Part shown: one piece after another, positions 21,156 through 29,638 of the stretch | How positions within the stretch are numbered: position 1 is the stretch's first letter | How the letters are laid out: each line of letters starts with the position of its first letter | Made by a program: the position numbers and the translations under genes | DNA from: Parvimonas sp. oral taxon 110 str. F0139 | GTDB taxonomy: Bacteria > Bacillota > Clostridia > Tissierellales > Peptoniphilaceae | Direction: 5' to 3' | DNA: 64,000 nt | Assembly: GCF_000214475.1 (NCBI RefSeq) | Contig: NZ_AFII01000002.1 | Coordinates: forward strand, 310,001 to 374,000 | Notes under the pieces: generated by a model | Told to the model about the DNA's origin: nothing | What the model saw: only the letters and a program-made list of their open reading frames with translations | Database searches by the model: none

Positions 21156-21611
21156 TTATCTATATCTTTTCATCAAATATTTAAGTTTTGGAGTTTCAAT
21201 AACTTCATCAATTTCAAATCCAAGTTTAGTATAAAGATTTTTTGCATTTTTATTAGAATCGAAAACATTTAAAGAAATACTTTTTATATTTTCATCTTTA
21301 AAAATCAAATCTATAAAACTTCTTATTGCCTCTTTTCCAAAACCCATTCCTTGCTTTTTAGGATTTATTATAATTCTACCAATATGTATATTATCTTTTT
21401 CAATTCTTATTTGCTGAATCATTCCTAAAAATTCATCTTCATTGAATATGGAAAACACATTTTCCATTTCTTTAATTTTATCATAAGTCAAAGGATATGA
21501 AATTTTTAGTCCCATCCATTGTTCTTGAAAAGCCTCTCCTCTTTCATTTGACCATTCACATAATAGTGTGGCATTTTCTTTTCTTAATCCTTTTTCAAAT
21601 CTAATAATCAT
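21156..21611 (-). CDS. GNAT-family N-acetyltransferase
   Basis: 151 residues from the ATG at 21611, which has GAGG 7 bp upstream; the longer frame starts at a TTG that forms part of that site. The acetyl-CoA signature is INPKKQGMGFGKEAIRSFIDLIF, followed by SISLNVFDSNKNAKNLYTKLGFEIDE. The N-terminus LCEWSNERGEAFQEQWMG is like phosphinothricin/RimJ-type enzymes. Substrate unknown. First of three minus-strand genes between 21.1 and 22.5 kb (two GNATs and a small membrane protein). Confidence 0.85.
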   Translation of the reverse strand: MIIRFEKGLRKENATLLCEWSNERGEAFQEQWMGLKISYPLTYDKIKEMENVFSIFNEDEFLGMIQQIRIEKDNIHIGRIIINPKKQGMGFGKEAIRSFIDLIFKDENIKSISLNVFDSNKNAKNLYTKLGFEIDEVIETPKLKYLMKRYR

Positions 21612-21637
21612 ATAAAACCTCAATTTTATTATAATTT

Positions 21638-22003
21638 TTATTTTCTATACAAATAATTTTCTGCTTTAGATTTAATATATTTATTTCTAAAAGTAATAGC
21701 TATAGCTAGTGGTAAAATTATAAGAGGTAGACAAAAAGCAACTCCTGCAATAGCTAAAGTTTTATATTGACTTCTACCATGTAAATCCTTCTTCATTCCA
21801 TTCAAAGAATCTGCAAAATAATTTAAAATTGATCCATTATTTACCATTGATAACAAAACAAACTCTACTATAACTAATGCTATAAATATAAGAGCTGTCC
21901 ATCTTGCAGCAACATTGCATATCTCTATTCTTTTTTCTATACTTATATCTTCTGCATTTTGAATATTCTTAAACCATTTTTTTGCTCTTTCTTCCTTTGT
22001 CAT
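21638..22003 (-). CDS. Small two-helix membrane protein, unknown function
   Basis: 121 residues from the ATG at 22003, chosen because GGAG lies 8 bp upstream of it. The cytoplasmic N-terminus MTKEERAKKWFKNIQNAEDISIEKRIEICN is followed by two transmembrane segments (about 38-58 and 88-110) and a basic tail KSKAENYLYRK. I do not recognise a named family. It sits between two GNAT genes on the same strand, with gaps of 26 and 5 bp to the next starts and stops, so cotranscription is likely. Confidence 0.65.
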   Translation of the reverse strand: MTKEERAKKWFKNIQNAEDISIEKRIEICNVAARWTALIFIALVIVEFVLLSMVNNGSILNYFADSLNGMKKDLHGRSQYKTLAIAGVAFCLPLIILPLAIAITFRNKYIKSKAENYLYRK

Positions 22004-22038
22004 ATCTATTTCTCCTATAAATTTAAATTTCATCTATC

Positions 22039-22521
22039 TTAAAGTTTTAGTATTGCAATGACTTCATCTCCATCCATATCTCCATTTTCTACAAAACCAA
22101 ATGAATGATACAACTCTTTAGCAATTTTATTTTCAGGTTCATAAGACAGCCAACAATACTCTGCTTTACCACAAGGAAATGATTTAATAAAATCTAAAGC
22201 AAGTTTCATAGCTTCTTTTCCAAAGCCTTTTTGTTGATAAGTCTCATCAATCATCAAACGCCACAGATTATAGTTTTCCTTTGCTATATTCGGGACATTT
22301 TCCCAAGTTTCATCCACATCATATCCAATCATCAGAAAACCAACAGGTCTATCGCCATCATAGATTCCAAACGGAAAAACAACACCATTTGATGTAATAG
22401 TTAAATATGCTTCAATAATACTTACGTCATTAGATGCTACAAAATTTTTTTGCGATTTAGATACTTTTAATTTAAGTATCTCCCATATATTTTTCCTATT
22501 TATTTTTTCTAAATGAAGCAT
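22039..22521 (-). CDS. GNAT-family acetyltransferase (spermidine acetyltransferase-like)
   Basis: 160 residues. The acetyl-CoA loop is MIDETYQQKGFGKEAMKLALDFI, and the C-terminal SYEPENKIAKELYHSFGFVENG DMDGDEVIA is typical of the BltD/PaiA-type branch; the GFLMIGYDVDE motif precedes it. Polyamine or small amine acetylation is therefore a reasonable guess, not a demonstrated role. AGGTAG lies upstream of the ATG. Confidence 0.85.
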   Translation of the reverse strand: MLHLEKINRKNIWEILKLKVSKSQKNFVASNDVSIIEAYLTITSNGVVFPFGIYDGDRPVGFLMIGYDVDETWENVPNIAKENYNLWRLMIDETYQQKGFGKEAMKLALDFIKSFPCGKAEYCWLSYEPENKIAKELYHSFGFVENGDMDGDEVIAILKL

Positions 22522-22596
22522 ACTACCTCCAAATTTTTTAATTTATTTTACTTTTATTATAACACAAGATTATTTATTTATATATCTATAAGGGTT

Positions 22597-22651
22597 ATTA
22601 TACTATATTTCCAATTATAAATAAATGCGTTGTAAATTTAATTTTGACAAT
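22597..22651. repeat. 52-bp dispersed repeat, copy 2
   Basis: Near-copy of 21061-21115. It runs directly into the GC-rich hairpin element at 22649-22713. Confidence 0.7.
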
Positions 22652-22713
22652 AAGAACCCCACCCTTACACGATGCTTCGCATCGGTTGGGTACCCGCGAA
22701 CCTTGTTATTTCA
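22649..22713 (+). repeat. GC-rich dispersed hairpin element, copy A
   Basis: About 65 bp starting AATAAGAACCCCACCC and containing GATGCTTCGCATC, ending CCTTGTTATTTCA. Two further copies are at 28300-28364 (inverted) and 34483-34549. The core forms a stem-loop (GATGC-TTC-GCATC, extended by ACCC/GGGT). It is far richer in G+C than the surrounding DNA and sits in a 3' intergenic region. Confidence 0.8.
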
Positions 22714-22722
22714 TAATAAGAA

Positions 22723-22749
22723 CCCCAAATCTTTTGTTCTGATTTGGGG
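22723..22749 (-). terminator. Terminator after the coiled-coil LPXTG protein gene
   Basis: A 9-bp perfect stem (CCCCAAATC / GATTTGGGG) with a 9-base loop, 33 bp past the stop at 22782. Confidence 0.7.
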
Positions 22750-22781
22750 CTTTACATTATAAGCTAATTACATTTTGTTAT

Positions 22782-25700
22782 CTATTTTTTCTTTTTTGAA
22801 TAAAGAAAACCTACTAAACTTGTTACTGCTAACAATATACTTGAATTTGAAATATTAGTTTTTGGAAGACCTTTGTTACTTTTTGTATTTTTTTGTTTTG
22901 TTTGTTTAACTTCACTCTTATCTTTTTTATCGTCTTCCTTCTTGTTTAAAACATGAATTTGTGTTTTGGCATAACCATTTTTAAATTTAAACTCAAGATT
23001 ATGATTTCCTTCTGTTAAAGAATTTTTAAATTCTTTAGTAAACTCTACGATTGTACTACCTGATTTTACAGTGTACATTGATGGGTCAACAAGCTTGCCA
23101 TCTAAATATACATTTTCAAAATTTTTAACATCTTCATCCAGTCTAAAGAATAATTTATGGCCATCATTTTTCGTTACAGTTTGATTTTTACCATATAAAA
23201 ATTCAATTACCTTAGGATTGTTGTTATTTTGTTTATCTGATGAATTATTATTCTTTCCTTTTTCGAGCTTAGCTTTTAAAGAATTAACTTTTTCTTCAAG
23301 TTCTTTTATTTTTTTGTTAAGCTCATCAATTTCATTTTGTTTTTACTTCCGGATTGCTTTGCCTTTTCTAATTTTTGCTTGGTTTCTTCAAGCTCTTTTT
23401 TGTTTTTCTAAATCTTGGTTAGTTTTTTCAAATTCCTGTTCAATTTTTTCAAGCTCTTTTATCTTTTTGCTAAGCTCATCAATTTCATTTTGTTTTTACT
23501 TCCAGATTGTTTTGCACTTTCTAACTCTTGCTTAGCTTTTTCTAATTCTTGCTTGATTTTTTCAAGTTCGTTTTAGTTTTTTCTGATTCTTGTTTGGCTT
23601 TTTCTAATTCTTTTTAGTTTTTTCAAGCTCTTTTTTGTTTTTCAAACTCGTTTTTGTTTTTCTGAATCTTCCTTAGCTTTTTCAAATTCCTGTTCAATTT
23701 TTTCAAGTTCTTTTATCTTTTTGTTAAGCTCATCAATTTCATTTTGTTTTTTACTTCCAGATTGTTTTGCACTTTCTAACTCTTGTTTAGCTTTTTCAAG
23801 TTCGCTTTTAGTTTTTTCTGATTCTTGCTTAGCTTTTTCAAATTCCTGTTCAATTTTTTCAAGCTCTTTTATCTTTTTGCTAAGCTCATCAATTTCATTT
23901 TGTTTTTACTTCCAGATTGTTTTGCACTTTCTAACTCTTGCTTAGCTTTTTCAAGTTCTTGTTTAATTTTTTCAAGTTCTTTTCTAGTTTTTTCTGAATC
24001 TTGTTTTGATTTTTCAAGCTCTTGTTTGATTTTTTCAAGTTCTTTTTTTGTGTTTTCTAAAATTCTTTCAAGTTCTTTTTTTCTCTTTCTCCAACTATTG
24101 ATGGAGCATTTTCTGTACTTAATTTATCTAATAAGTCTTTATTCGGAGCAGTATATCCATTCCAATTTGGTGTTTCATTTTGAAGTTTAGAGTCTTCAAT
24201 CGAATTTGTAGATTTTTTACCATCTATTGCATATCCTTTTGTTTTTTGTCAATAGTTATTGAGTCAAGTACAGCTTTTCCACCTTCATTCTTACTCATAT
24301 AACTATTTCCACCATGCAAATATGCATTATCAACAGTAATTGTTCCATTACCTGAAACTCCATTTCCACCTTTGCCTGAAAATCTACCATTTCCTCCAAC
24401 AGCAATTAAAGTTCCTTTTCCTGCTACTGTTCCCTCTAATTTTAAAGCATCTCCTCCATTACTTGTAAGAGCATAGCGACCGCCTGCAAAAAGTCCAAGT
24501 TTTGCATCTTTTTCAATAGTTAATGTTTTACCTTTTGCAATCTCCATTGCTCCTTGTCCTTTATATTGTTCACCTGTAGGCGCTTCATCTCCACGTATAA
24601 ATACATTACCTTTTATAGTTGCATTACCTTGAACACTCACAACTGGAGTTTGTATATGTTTTGCATTTTTTCCATCAGTTAAATAATTGGCATTTGAATA
24701 AATAACAGAGTTTTGTAATGTTGCACCATCTTTTAAAATTATTTGACCATTTATAGAAGATCCACTTGCAAAACTCTTATGATAGTCATCATAATTTACT
24801 TCAAGAGTTCCACCATTTTCAACTGTTATTTTTCCATATAATGATGAATCTGAAAGATTAAGTTTACCACCGTCTTTTACTACGATATTTACAGAACTTA
24901 AAATTTTCATATTTATAAGATAAAGTTCACCCGTAACAATTAAAGTTTGAGTGGTAGCTTTATTTTCTTCAATTGGATAGCCTAGTTCAGAATATTTTCC
25001 ACTCTCTCTTGAGCCAAACCAAAGTTTTAAATTTTTTGGAACAGTTACTTCTTCTTTATCTTTTCCAAACTTTTTGATTACCCAAGGTTTCATATCCCAT
25101 TCTTTTTTTGTAGCAGGGTTTTTTAAAGTTTTAAATTCTTTATCTACCAATCTTTCTTCAAGTGTAACTTCATTAGAATCAAATACTTCAAAATCTAATT
25201 CATTTGATTTTAGCTTTCCATCTTTTGATTGTACAAAAACCTTATAATTTCCTTTTTTAGAAGGAATTCCAGATAATTTGATACTATTGTCCATTTCAGA
25301 ATATTTTGCTTGCATACCAGAATCATCTGAAACCATTTTTGCTTCTAATTGTAAATTATGTGTTACTTCTTTCGCATCCTTAAAGTCTGAATCTGCTGGT
25401 GTTTCTTTGTCTGTATAAGCAATTTGTAATTTTACATTACTGTTTTTATTTGAATTTACTCCTCCACCTGTAGCAGATGAAAGAGCATCGTATTTTTGTT
25501 GACCTATAATTGCCGCTTCAAATGAGCCTACAATTCTTAAATGATATTTTTTAGAATAATTATTATCTTTTTTAACAAATGAATTTCCCTTTCTTTCAAA
25601 TGAAACAGAAGATTCATCATTGAAAACAAATTTAACTATATGTCCGTCTGGCACTTTTTGTCCAAGATACAAAACTTTATTTTCTTCATCTATAAAGTAA

Positions 25701-26305
25701 TTATTTCCAAAAACAGCTGATTTGCTACTTGTCTTCCAATATTCAACATTATTCACAAAAATCTGCTTAATTTGTGTAATCTTATCTTTTAACTCAAGAG
25801 AATATTTATTTTCAAAAAAAGATTCATTAAGTATTTTTAATGAAAAATCATTTTGATCTTTATTATCAGGAGTTTCATTTGGTGTAGAAGGTTTTTTATT
25901 GTTATTTTCTTCTATTTTTATAAAATTATCTCCATCTTTTTTAAATGAAATAGTACTTTTATCTTTAAACTCAATTTTTATAACTTCTTTATCCTTTGGA
26001 TTAAGACCAAGGTATAAACAGTTATCTGATAAATCAACAAAAAATGTCTTTCCAAATACTGCAGTTTTATAATCTTTTTTTTCGTATTCATTATTTTCTA
26101 CAAAAATTTTTGTTATTTCCTTTAATTTATCTTTAGGCGTAATTTCATATTTATCACTACTTCCAAATCTACCTTTGATAAATTTTAAAGAAATATCATC
26201 TTTTTGTTCTTGTGTTGTCGTTTTTGCATTTAAAACTTGCATTTGACTAATTGGAATTAAGCACATTGAAAGGCTTAAAACAATTGCCGTAAATTTTTTC
26301 TTCAT
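22782..26305 (-). CDS. LPXTG-anchored coiled-coil surface protein with beta-helix domain (multiple frameshifts)
   Basis: The conceptual gene runs from the ATG at 26305 to 22782, ~1,175 codons. Order: signal peptide (1-28); two ~90-residue repeats (about 35-140 and 150-245, each with IFVxNxEY...AVFG..F.(V/I)D...LYLG); an Ig-like segment; a right-handed beta-helix-like stretch rich in GG and D/N (about 430-690). Then a heptad-rich coiled coil of LEKAKQELES/KIKELEKIEQEFEKAK units carrying four SGSK(K)QNEIDEL copies. A C-terminal module with LDGKLVDPSMYTVKSGSTIVEF follows, then LPKTN, a hydrophobic helix and KKKK. The frame breaks at least eight times, for instance near 24237, 24085 and 23907. 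A 693-residue open frame covers 24224-26305. Probably a wall-anchored adhesin; sorting signal and signal peptide both present. Confidence 0.75.
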
Positions 26306-26470
26306 ATAAACCTCCGAAATATTTTTAATATAGATTGATTTGCAATATCGTTTAAATTATATTATATAATTATATTTGAAGTCAAGATATTTTTATAATT
26401 TTTTTAATAAATCTTTTGAAGGGATTTGATTATACACATTTTTAAAATTTTTAATTTAGTTTAATTAGTA
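26306..26470. other. Divergent intergenic region between the surface-protein gene and tetR
   Basis: AT-rich spacer with the Shine-Dalgarno (CGGAGG) of the minus-strand surface protein at about 26311-26317. Otherwise no recognisable structure left of the TetR promoter. Confidence 0.5.
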
Positions 26471-26499
26471 TTGACTAATTAGTCAAAGGATGATATAAT
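26471..26499 (+). promoter_or_regulatory. Consensus promoter of tetR with operator 1 over the -35 box
   Basis: TTGACT (26471-26476), 17 bp, TATAAT (26494-26499). The -35 box is the left arm of a perfect 16-bp palindrome TTGACTAATTAGTCAA (26471-26486). A related palindrome lies 43 bp downstream. This is the arrangement of an autorepressed TetR-family gene. Confidence 0.75.
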
Positions 26500-26513
26500 T
26501 TTATTAAACGAAA

Positions 26514-26529
26514 TTGACTATTGAGTCAA
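26514..26529 (+). promoter_or_regulatory. TetR operator 2
   Basis: TTGACTATTGAGTCAA is a near copy of the palindrome at 26471-26486, placed just before the AAAGGAGG ribosome-binding site. The centre-to-centre distance of 43 bp is about four helical turns. Confidence 0.65.
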
Positions 26530-26543
26530 CAAAGGAGGCGTTT

Positions 26544-27189
26544 ATGGTTACTAAAAATTTTGAAAAAATTTCAGAAGATAAAAAACAAATGATAATAAAT
26601 AAAGGGATAAAAATTTTCTCAGAGTTTTCATTTGTGGAGGCAAAAACTGATTTAATAGTTAAGGAAGCTGGTATTTCTAAGGGTTTATTATTTTACTATT
26701 TTGATAATAAAAAGAATTTTTATCTATATCTACTTAATTATGCAGTAGATTTATTGACACAGAATTTAGAATGTAAGACATATTATGATTTTTTCGATAA
26801 CATTTTTAGTATTATGGATAAAAAATGTAATTTAATAAAAAATATCCTAATGAAACTAAATTTTTAAATATGGCTTCTAAGGAAACAAGCAAAGAAGTTG
26901 ACAAAGAAATTAAGGATATTTTTAGTGAATATCACAAAAAATCAAATGAAAAATTAAAAAACAAATTTCTAATTCTATTAAAATATTTAACTTAAGAAAA
27001 GATATTGATCATGAATTAGTTGTGGATGCTTTATCTTTATATATTGATGCGATTGTTATAAAACATCTCAATCTATATCAAGATAATCCAATGGATTTAT
27101 TCGACAATTATGATGAATTTAAAAATAGTATTAGTAAATATCTAGGTTTAATGCTTAATGGATTTCTTAATACAGATTGTTTAAGATAG
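26544..27189 (+). CDS. TetR/AcrR-family repressor, two frameshifts
   Basis: The ATG at 26544 has AAAGGAGG 5 bp upstream. The N-terminal helix-turn-helix reads FVEAKTDLIVKEAGISKGLLFYYFDNKKNFYLYLL, a standard TetR DNA-binding domain. The frame as written stops at 26867. One base added at the T5 run 26861-26865 and one at the A6 run 26956-26961 restore ~215 residues ending at TAG 27189, directly before the GGAGG of the next gene. The C-terminal ligand domain is helical, with DHELVVDALSLYIDAIVIKH. It very likely regulates itself and the downstream alpha/beta hydrolase through the palindromes at 26471 and 26514. Confidence 0.8.
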
Positions 27190-27198
27190 GAGGATAAA

Positions 27199-28206
27199 AT
27201 GTTTTATAAAAATCCTTATGAATACTTATCTGGAAAACTTGAAAATAAAAAGCTAATTAATGCTGGTTTTTCAGAAAAAACTTATGACACAGGTACTGTT
27301 AAACTTAACTATGTAATTGGTCCAAAAAACGGACCAAGTTTGTTGCTAATTCCTGCTCAAATAGGAATGTGGGAGAGTTATAAAAAAGTACTAATACCTT
27401 TATCTAAAATTTTTCAAGTTTATTCAATAGATATAAGAGGACATGGAAAATCTACTTGGACACCTGGTTATTATTCTTGGGAAATTGTAGGTGAAGACTT
27501 AAAAATGTTTATCAAAAATGTAATAAAAGAAAAAGTAATTATAAGTGGAAATTCATCTGGGGGTATTCTTGCCCTATGGTGTGCAGTTAATATTCCTGAA
27601 TATGTTTCTGGAATTGTTCTCGAGGATGCCCCAATCTTTTCTACGGAGATGCCAAGATTTAAAGAACAAGATAAATTTGTTTACAATGGATTAAAACATC
27701 TTGTTGACAAAATTGGAAATATTGAAGACAAAGACTTAGCAGATTATTTTAGAGATATGGAAATACCTGCTTCTGATAAGAGAATTAAAAAAATTCCAAA
27801 TTGGTTTGCTAATTGTTTATCAAAAAAGATAAAAAAATTTCAAAACAAATACCCTGATAAACCCATTTCAGTAGGATTCCCTGATAGTTTACGACTACTT
27901 ATTAAATCATTGTCTATGTTTGATCCCGATTTTGCTAGAGCTTTTGTTGATGGAAGATTTTATGATGGGATTAACCACGAAGAAGCCTTTAAAAAAACAA
28001 AATGTCCAATAATGCTTATTCACGCTGACTGGAAAAGATATGAAAATTTTGGACTTGTAGGAGCTTTTGATGAAGATGATGCTAAACATGCAATTTCTTT
28101 AGCTCCACAAATTATATATAAAAAAGTTTCTGCTAATCATGTAATTCACGCTTTTAAACCTAAAAAATTTATTGAATTATTAACTGAATTTAAAGAAAGT
28201 ATATAA
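27199..28206 (+). CDS. Alpha/beta hydrolase
   Basis: 335 residues, cytoplasmic. The nucleophile elbow GNSSGG (in VIISGNSSGGILALW) has its serine near residue 117. The DIRGHGKST stretch precedes it, and the acid and histidine are probably in LIHADWKRYE and SANHVIHAFKP. The N-terminal SLLLIPAQIGMWESYKKVLIPLSKIF lacks the usual HGFP but holds the same place. It starts 9 bp after the repaired tetR stop with AGGAGG, so both are one operon. Substrate unknown. A decayed partial copy of its 3' end lies at 29461-29576. Confidence 0.85.
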   Translation: MFYKNPYEYLSGKLENKKLINAGFSEKTYDTGTVKLNYVIGPKNGPSLLLIPAQIGMWESYKKVLIPLSKIFQVYSIDIRGHGKSTWTPGYYSWEIVGEDLKMFIKNVIKEKVIISGNSSGGILALWCAVNIPEYVSGIVLEDAPIFSTEMPRFKEQDKFVYNGLKHLVDKIGNIEDKDLADYFRDMEIPASDKRIKKIPNWFANCLSKKIKKFQNKYPDKPISVGFPDSLRLLIKSLSMFDPDFARAFVDGRFYDGINHEEAFKKTKCPIMLIHADWKRYENFGLVGAFDEDDAKHAISLAPQIIYKKVSANHVIHAFKPKKFIELLTEFKESI

Positions 28207-28231
28207 ATTTATTAATCTATTTAGAATAAAA

Positions 28232-28276
28232 AGAGCTGATAGCTAAGATTTAAAATCTATAATCAGTTCTTTTTCT
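28232..28276 (+). terminator. Terminator after the alpha/beta hydrolase
   Basis: Outer stem AGAGCTGAT / ATCAGTTCT with an inner AGATTTAAAATCT palindrome, followed by TTTTCT. It lies 26 bp after the stop. Confidence 0.7.
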
Positions 28277-28299
28277 AAAATTCAGTATAAATTTTTATT

Positions 28300-28364
28300 G
28301 TGAAACAACAAGGTTCTCGATACCCACCCGATGCAAAGCATCGTGGAAGGCTGGGGTTCTTATT
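28300..28364 (-). repeat. GC-rich dispersed hairpin element, copy B (inverted)
   Basis: The reverse complement starts AATAAGAACCCCAGCC, contains GATGCTTTGCATC and ends CTTGTTGTTTCACA, matching copies at 22649 and 34483. It lies between two convergent genes and is followed by a short second piece (GCGAAACAACAAAAG). Confidence 0.8.
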
Positions 28365-28374
28365 GCGAAACAAC

Positions 28375-28417
28375 AAAAGAGAAGACTTATATATTTTGAT
28401 ATAAAATCTTCTCTTTT
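28375..28417 (-). terminator. Terminator after the NTF2-like gene
   Basis: Long AT-rich stem with AAAAGAGAAGA / TCTTCTCTTTT arms. It is placed downstream of the minus-strand stop at 28484 and may work in both directions. Confidence 0.6.
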
Positions 28418-28483
28418 TAAAAATTTGACATTCATTATTTTATTTTACATATCTCTTACATTTTGTTATAAAAATAAATTCAC

Positions 28484-28873
28484 CTATTTCCAAAATTTAT
28501 CTTCTTCCTCTTGTTGTTCTGCAAAAGTCCATACTTCTTGTATTTTTCCATTCTCTATTCTAAATAAATCAATACCAGGGTCATTTAGTTTTTCATCTTC
28601 TTTTTCAGCTAAAGAAACAACACTTGCAACAACAAAACAATCATTACTTGCAGCCCAATTTGTAATTACTCTAAATGTCCCATTGCTTCTTTTGGTAAAT
28701 TCTCCTAAACGTTCTCCTAATGCCTCTTTTCCTTTAACAATTCCTGAAAGTGGACCTTCTCCTCCCATATGCCATACAATATTATCAGACATTGTTTCAA
28801 AAACAGACTTAAAATCTCCCTTCAATAATGCTTCTGTATAAGCATTGTATACTTTCATAATTTCACTTTTCAT
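28484..28873 (-). CDS. SnoaL/NTF2-like protein
   Basis: 129 residues from the ATG at 28873 with AAAGGAG upstream. The fold signature is an N-terminal helix (MKVYNAYTEALLKGDFKSVFETMSDNIVWHM) followed by strands (VITNWAASNDCFVVASVVSLAE ... IDLFRIENGKIQEVWTF). The conserved WHMGG and DLFRIENGKIxEVW patterns place it in the SnoaL-like/ketosteroid isomerase-like family. Enzymatic or binding role unknown. It is divergent from an HxlR regulator and shares the intergenic promoter region with it. The two halves of the protein at 30138-30908 are of the same family. Confidence 0.8.
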   Translation of the reverse strand: MKSEIMKVYNAYTEALLKGDFKSVFETMSDNIVWHMGGEGPLSGIVKGKEALGERLGEFTKRSNGTFRVITNWAASNDCFVVASVVSLAEKEDEKLNDPGIDLFRIENGKIQEVWTFAEQQEEEDKFWK

Positions 28874-28935
28874 AGCCAATCTCCTTTCTTTTTGAGGATT
28901 GAATTTCCTCTTACTATTATTATACTTTTTAAGTC

Positions 28936-28988
28936 TTGACTTTAAAAGTACGAACATTTATAATACATAGTATCTGATACGATACTAT
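28936..28988 (+). promoter_or_regulatory. hxlR promoter with palindromic operator
   Basis: TTGACT (28936-28941), 17 bp, TATAAT (28959-28964), then the inverted repeat ATAGTATC-N6-GATACTAT (28967-28988) over the likely transcription start. The divergent NTF2-like gene starts at 28873, so binding here could control both genes. Confidence 0.65.
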
Positions 28989-29010
28989 AACACATGTTAA
29001 GGAGGTTTTT

Positions 29011-29355
29011 ATGTCGACTATTTATGATAAATGCCCTTATGTTACTACTCAGAAGGTTTTACAAGGAAAATGGGCAATTGTAGTTTTATATCATTTAAGT
29101 ACAGGTACTAAAAGATTTAATGAACTTGAAAGATTAATTCCTGAAGTTACTCGAACTGTTTTAACAAGGCAATTGCGTCAATTAGAACAAGATAAATTAA
29201 TCAAAAGAAAAGTTTTTGCTGAAGTACCTCCTCATGTTGAATACTCTTTAAGTACATTAGGTACTAAATTTCAGAAAGTTTTGAACGAAATAGAAATTTT
29301 TGGACTAGATTATATTTCTGAACTTAACAAAATTAATAATCTAAAGAATAAATAA
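29011..29355 (+). CDS. HxlR-family transcriptional regulator
   Basis: 114 residues. It has the HxlR layout: CPYVTTQKVLQGKWAIVVLYHLSTGTKRFNELERLIPEVTRTVLTRQLRQLEQDKLIKRKVFAEVPPHVEYSLSTLG, that is the K W ... F.EL ... L...LR.LE..G/..R ... P..VEY.LT..G pattern of a winged helix. Cys8 is the position used by redox/electrophile sensing members. It is divergent from the NTF2-like gene and probably regulates it through the palindrome at 28967-28988. GGAGG lies 6 bp before the ATG. Confidence 0.9.
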   Translation: MSTIYDKCPYVTTQKVLQGKWAIVVLYHLSTGTKRFNELERLIPEVTRTVLTRQLRQLEQDKLIKRKVFAEVPPHVEYSLSTLGTKFQKVLNEIEIFGLDYISELNKINNLKNK

Positions 29356-29364
29356 ACTTATACA

Positions 29365-29580
29365 CTTAATTATGCAGTTGATTTATTTACATGAGATTTA
29401 TAATATAAATCAAGTTCTCATGTTTTTTTATAATACTGTTTTTTATTATGGATAAAAAATGTAATTTCATTAGCTCTACAAATTATATGTAAAAAAGTTT
29501 CTACTAATCATCTAATTCACGCTTTTAAACCTAAAAAATCTACTGAATTATTAGCAGAATTTAAAGAAAGTATATAAATA
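29365..29580 (+). pseudogene. Decayed fragments of a second tetR-hydrolase module
   Basis: 29365-29388 matches an internal part of the tetR gene (26737-26760) and 29440-29466 matches 26810-26835. 29461-29576 matches the last ~115 bp of the alpha/beta hydrolase (28090-28206) down to the stop AGTATATAA. Everything between is missing and there is no open frame. The hxlR terminator (29389-29429) sits inside it. This looks like the remnant of a duplicated module after deletions. Confidence 0.7.
29389..29429 (+). terminator. Terminator after hxlR
   Basis: Outer stem ACATGAGA / TCTCATGT and inner palindrome GATTTATAATATAAATC, then seven T. Confidence 0.8.
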
Positions 29581-29614
29581 TTAATTTATTACACAATTTC
29601 AAGATGATAAAAAA

Positions 29615-29638
29615 AGACTCCGAATTATCTCGGAGTCT
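29615..29638 (-). terminator. Terminator overlapping the end of the Rrf2-like gene
   Basis: A 9-bp stem (AGACTCCGA / TCGGAGTCT) followed on the minus strand by TTTTTTT. The stem begins within the stop codon region at 29637. Confidence 0.75.

Noticed and set aside
22782-24110. Regularly spaced repeats resembling a CRISPR
   Set aside because: They encode heptad coiled-coil units (LEKAKQELE) and have no spacer pattern.
23218-24190. Several plus-strand frames (FSSSFIFLLSSSISFCFYF repeats) that could look like membrane proteins
   Set aside because: They are the antisense of the coiled-coil repeats; the open length comes from the repeat composition.
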